From: an uncultured Planctomycetaceae bacterium
GTDB lineage: Bacteria; Planctomycetota; Planctomycetia; Planctomycetales; Planctomycetaceae
Assembly (NCBI GenBank): GCA_903898975.1
Contig: CAIUHT010001063.1
Span: 1 to 7,337, forward strand
DNA: 7,337 nucleotides
Direction: 5' to 3'
Shown here in pieces: positions 4,708-7,337 of the stretch (position 1 is its first letter; each line of letters begins with the position of its first letter). The notes under the pieces were generated by a model that worked only from the letters and a program-made list of their open reading frames with translations, did no database searches and was not told the origin of the DNA. The position numbers were made by a program, and so were the translations under genes.

Positions 4708-7296
4708 TCAGATGATGTCGCCAACTTCGTTGATCGCGGTGAACAACTCATTGGCCTGGGTCCGGAGGGTGCTGTTGCCGACATAGAGCGTCCCGGAAGT
4801 GGCGTGGTTGTTCGCCAGGACGAGCAGCTCGTAGATCGAAAGCAGCGAATTGTCGGCGACTCCCAGGGCGGTGCCACTCGATCCGACACTAAACCGCTTG
4901 GCCCCCGTCCCGGTGGCCGAGACAGTGAAGCCATAGCGAGTGGCGATGTTCGAGGAGCCGGCAAGGCCCGAGTTGGTCACGTAGGTGGCGAACGCCGCTC
5001 CGAGGATCTGGGCCTCCAGCTTGACGAGAGACTTGGGTTTGAAGAACGCATTGATGTAGGTCGAGGCGACCTGATCGTTGGTCTTGTAAACCCCAGGGCT
5101 GACCAGCATCGACCGAGCCCCGGCCCCCTCTCCGTACAGATTCGGGAAGTTCTGGACCAGCCATTGGGCGAGAGCCGTCGAAGACGGTCCCCCATTGACG
5201 CTTCGAAGAATGGCCTGGCCGTTCTTGTTGGCCCAGAAACCGATGGTGGCCGTGTCGCCAGTGGCGAGCAGGTCGCCGTCCTGAAGCTCCCCGAAGTTGT
5301 ACTGGACACCGGCATCACCGGCGACCAGTTCAACCGAGAATCGGTCGCTGCCAGCCGTTCCGCGAGGGTCGCCGTTGACGGTTCCCACTGTCTCCTTCCC
5401 ATCCTGGTAGGCCTCGGGCTGTGTCTCGGTGACGACGTAGCTTCCCGGCCGAAGGTTGTTGAAGGAATAGTAACCCGAACCATCGGTCGTCGTCTGGAGG
5501 GAGACCGGGTTGCCCAGATCGTCGGTACCCGTCAACTGGACAGTCACTCCCGAGATGGGGGCCTCGCCCGAATCGAACACGCCGTCGTTGTCGCTGTCGA
5601 CATAAACGTGGCCAGAGATGCTGGCACCGACGATTTCTCCGAAGTTGTACTCGACCCCTGCCACTCCAGCGGGGAGCTGGATCGAGGAGATCTCGTCATT
5701 CGCGAGTTGTCCCCCCTCCGAGCCAACCGTGTCGATCCCGTCGAGGTAATCAGTGGGCTGGTCTTCGGTGACGGTGTAGGTGCCGGGACGCAGATTCTCG
5801 AAGAGGTAGCGACCATTCTCATCGGTGGTGGTGGACAGCGAGACGGGGTTGCCGAGATCGTCGGTACCCGTCAGGTAAATCGTAACCCCCTGGAGGGCGA
5901 CGTCGCTTTCGTTGTAGACCCCAGCCAACTCGCGGTCTTCGTAGACGAGGCCGGCGATGCTCGAGAGGAGTTGCTCCCCAAAGTTGTAATCGGTCCCGTC
6001 GGTGCAGGCACCGAGGTTGACCGTGAACTCATCACCGCCAACCGTGCCTCCCGCCGACCCCAGGGTTTCCTGTCCATCGACGTAGCCTGCCGGCTGGGTC
6101 TCGGAAAGGGTGTAGGTCCCGGGCCGCAGATTGGTGAAGAGATAACCGCCGTTTTCGTCGGTGGTCGCGGTCACCGAGACCGATTGGCCGCGGTCATCGG
6201 TCCCCTCCAGGGTCACCGTGACGCCCGACAGCAGCGATTCGCCCGCATCGACCACACCGTCGTTGTCGCTGTCGACATAGACCACCCCGGCGAGGCTTGA
6301 GGGGCCGAGTTCGGCGAAGTTGTAGTCGGTGGCATCGGTTCCGGACGGCAGGGCGATGGCCGAGATTTCATCATCGGTGACCGTCCCGTCTTCCGAGCCC
6401 GCCGAGTCTTTGCCATCGAGGTAGCCCGAGGGCTGCGACTCGGTCACGGCGTACGTCCCGGGCCGCAGGTTCAGGAAGCTGTAGCGGCCGTCGGCGTCGG
6501 TCGTGGTGCTCAGGGAGACAGCGGCTCCGAGGTCATCGGTGCCTGTCAGGTTGAGGCTGACGCCGGCCAGGCCCACCGCCCCACCGTTGAAGACTCCGTC
6601 ATTGTCGCACTCTTTGAAGACCCGTCCGGCGAGACTGCTGGCGACCAGTTCGCCAAAGTCGTACGCCGTCCCCGTGGTGCAGGCACCCAGGGTGAGGGTG
6701 AACTGATCGCTGCCGACCGAGCCCCCCGCCGAACCCAGTGTTTCACGCCCATCAAGGTAAGCGGCAGGCTGGGTCTGGCTGAGGGTGTAAGAACCGGGCC
6801 GGAGGTTTTGGAAGAGATAGGCACCGTTGACGTCGGTGGTCGCGGTCACCGAGACCGATTGGCCGCGGTCATCGGTCCCCTCCAGGGTCACCGTGACGCC
6901 CGACAACAGCGTTTCACCCGCATCGACCTCACCGTCGTTGTCGCTATCGACATAGACCACACCGGCGAGACTCGAGGGGCCGAGTTCGGCGAAGTCGTAG
7001 TCGGTGGCGTCGATCCCGTCGGCGAGACTGATCGAAGAGATCACATCGTTGGCGGCGTCCCCCCCTTCCGAGCCAGCGGTGTCGAGACCATCAAGGTAGT
7101 TGGCCGGCTGCGACTCGGCGACGGTGTAGGTTCCCGGCATCAGTTCGGTGAACTGGTAGGAACCATCCGCCGCTGTGGTGGTGGAGAGTGAAACCGCATT
7201 CCCGCGGAAGTCGGTCCCGGTGAGGGTGATGGTGACGTTGGCGATCGGTGCCGAGTTCGCGGTCCGCACCCCGTCGTTGTCACAATCGCGGAACAC
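4708..7296 (-). CDS. SdrD/Cna-B-like repeat surface protein, 5' end missing
   Basis: This is the 3' part of a probable secreted or cell-surface protein of stalk or adhesin type. The partner is unknown. From GTG 7296 to TGA 4710-4708 it encodes 862 residues. Six repeats of 112-113 residues start near residues 1 (partial), 110, 222, 335, 447 and 560. The typical pattern is LAGVVYVDSDNDG, then GVTVTLxGTDD, a TTTD turn, NLRPGTYTxxExQP and DYNFGE. The DxDNDG loop resembles calcium-binding loops of SdrD B domains. Residues 672-862 form a separate domain starting TIGFWANKNGQAI and ending NEVGDII. I recall such a tail in planctomycete proteins, but its function is unknown. There is no LPxTG motif, C-terminal membrane segment or dockerin. 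GTG 7296 is only the first available start codon and is unlikely to be the true N-terminus: it lies inside a repeat, lacks a signal peptide, and homology continues upstream (YTYTAPSTLSGH) to an in-frame TAG at 7335-7333. The stop is either a window-edge sequence error or a sign that the gene is broken. Only four cysteines occur (5, 206, 230, 431). Confidence 0.85.
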   Translation of the reverse strand: MFRDCDNDGVRTANSAPIANVTITLTGTDFRGNAVSLSTTTAADGSYQFTELMPGTYTVAESQPANYLDGLDTAGSEGGDAANDVISSISLADGIDATDYDFAELGPSSLAGVVYVDSDNDGEVDAGETLLSGVTVTLEGTDDRGQSVSVTATTDVNGAYLFQNLRPGSYTLSQTQPAAYLDGRETLGSAGGSVGSDQFTLTLGACTTGTAYDFGELVASSLAGRVFKECDNDGVFNGGAVGLAGVSLNLTGTDDLGAAVSLSTTTDADGRYSFLNLRPGTYAVTESQPSGYLDGKDSAGSEDGTVTDDEISAIALPSGTDATDYNFAELGPSSLAGVVYVDSDNDGVVDAGESLLSGVTVTLEGTDDRGQSVSVTATTDENGGYLFTNLRPGTYTLSETQPAGYVDGQETLGSAGGTVGGDEFTVNLGACTDGTDYNFGEQLLSSIAGLVYEDRELAGVYNESDVALQGVTIYLTGTDDLGNPVSLSTTTDENGRYLFENLRPGTYTVTEDQPTDYLDGIDTVGSEGGQLANDEISSIQLPAGVAGVEYNFGEIVGASISGHVYVDSDNDGVFDSGEAPISGVTVQLTGTDDLGNPVSLQTTTDGSGYYSFNNLRPGSYVVTETQPEAYQDGKETVGTVNGDPRGTAGSDRFSVELVAGDAGVQYNFGELQDGDLLATGDTATIGFWANKNGQAILRSVNGGPSSTALAQWLVQNFPNLYGEGAGARSMLVSPGVYKTNDQVASTYINAFFKPKSLVKLEAQILGAAFATYVTNSGLAGSSNIATRYGFTVSATGTGAKRFSVGSSGTALGVADNSLLSIYELLVLANNHATSGTLYVGNSTLRTQANELFTAINEVGDII
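6156..6230. repeat. 75-bp exact direct repeat, copy 1
   Basis: This stretch is identical base for base to 6831-6905, at an offset of 675 bp. It lies in domain 4 of the surface protein and encodes most of the segment from GVTVTLEGTDD to VTATTD. Flanking DNA is still similar but diverged, which marks a fairly recent duplication or gene conversion of a two-domain block. Confidence 0.9.
6831..6905. repeat. 75-bp exact direct repeat, copy 2
   Basis: This is the second copy of the 75-bp identical stretch, in domain 2 of the surface protein. Identity breaks at 6830 (a, against t at 6155) and at 6906 (a, against g at 6231). By eye the encoded domains 2 and 4 agree at about 91 of 112 residues. Confidence 0.9.
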
Positions 7297-7337
7297 ATGC
7301 CCCGAGAGAGTCGAGGGGGCGGTGTAGGTGTACTAGA

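Larger units (their letters stand above)
5284..7332 (-). repeat. Six tandem SdrD_B-like domain repeats, two-domain period of 675 bp
   Basis: The repeat units inside the surface-protein gene are 7296-6970 (partial at the start codon, homology to 7332), 6969-6634, 6633-6295, 6294-5959, 5958-5620 and 5619-5284. They alternate between two types. Odd units carry (T/S)(A/V)GSE(G/D)G, ISxIxL and ATDYNFAE-like endings. Even units carry ET(L/V)G and FGEL endings, with LGAC in units 2 and 4. The higher-order unit is thus a pair of domains of 112 plus 113 codons. Unit 5 has lost the acidic loop: it reads EDRELAGV where the others read DSDNDGV or ECDNDGV. Confidence 0.85.

Noticed and set aside
4804..6300. 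A 498-codon plus-strand frame antisense to the repeat protein, with its own internal repeats
   Set aside because: Its repetitiveness mirrors the domain repeats on the minus strand, where clear SdrD_B-like homology lies. There is no independent domain evidence.

Overview
The window holds two genes, both on the minus strand and both cut by the window edges, separated by about 705 bp of apparently non-coding DNA. I see no plus-strand gene, RNA gene, mobile element or CRISPR array. The DNA is GC-rich. A secreted-type protein built of SdrD/Cna-B-like repeats, with a C-terminal 'TIGFWANKNGQ' domain that I recall from planctomycete proteins, suggests Planctomycetota. That is inference from family knowledge and was not tested by a search.

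Layout, in transcription order from right to left. (1) 7296-4708: the 3' part of a repetitive surface or secreted protein. It has six beta-sandwich repeats of about 112 residues with acidic DxDNDG calcium-type loops, then a C-terminal domain of about 190 residues. Its 5' end (signal peptide and earlier domains) is missing. An in-frame TAG at 7335-7333 lies almost at the window edge, although repeat homology continues up to it. (2) 4707-4003: an intergenic region with two strong hairpins near the end of the first gene and a third just upstream of the second. (3) 4002-1: the first 1334 codons of a non-ribosomal peptide synthetase (NRPS), ordered A-PCP-C-A, with the second A domain cut off after its A4 core.

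The NRPS begins with an A-PCP module that has no preceding condensation domain, so it looks like an initiation module. Its A-domain specificity residues read D-A-F-W-L-G-G-T-F-K, one conservative change from the classical valine code. The second A domain shows only D-I-L of its code. No thioesterase, MbtH-like protein, phosphopantetheinyl transferase, transporter or tailoring enzyme is present.

The two genes share a strand but have a long gap and likely terminator structures between them. I infer no functional link. I found no clear new biological system. The best second looks are the two-domain duplication and cysteine pattern of the repeat protein, its uncharacterised C-terminal domain, the edge stop codon, and a codon-usage change inside the NRPS gene.
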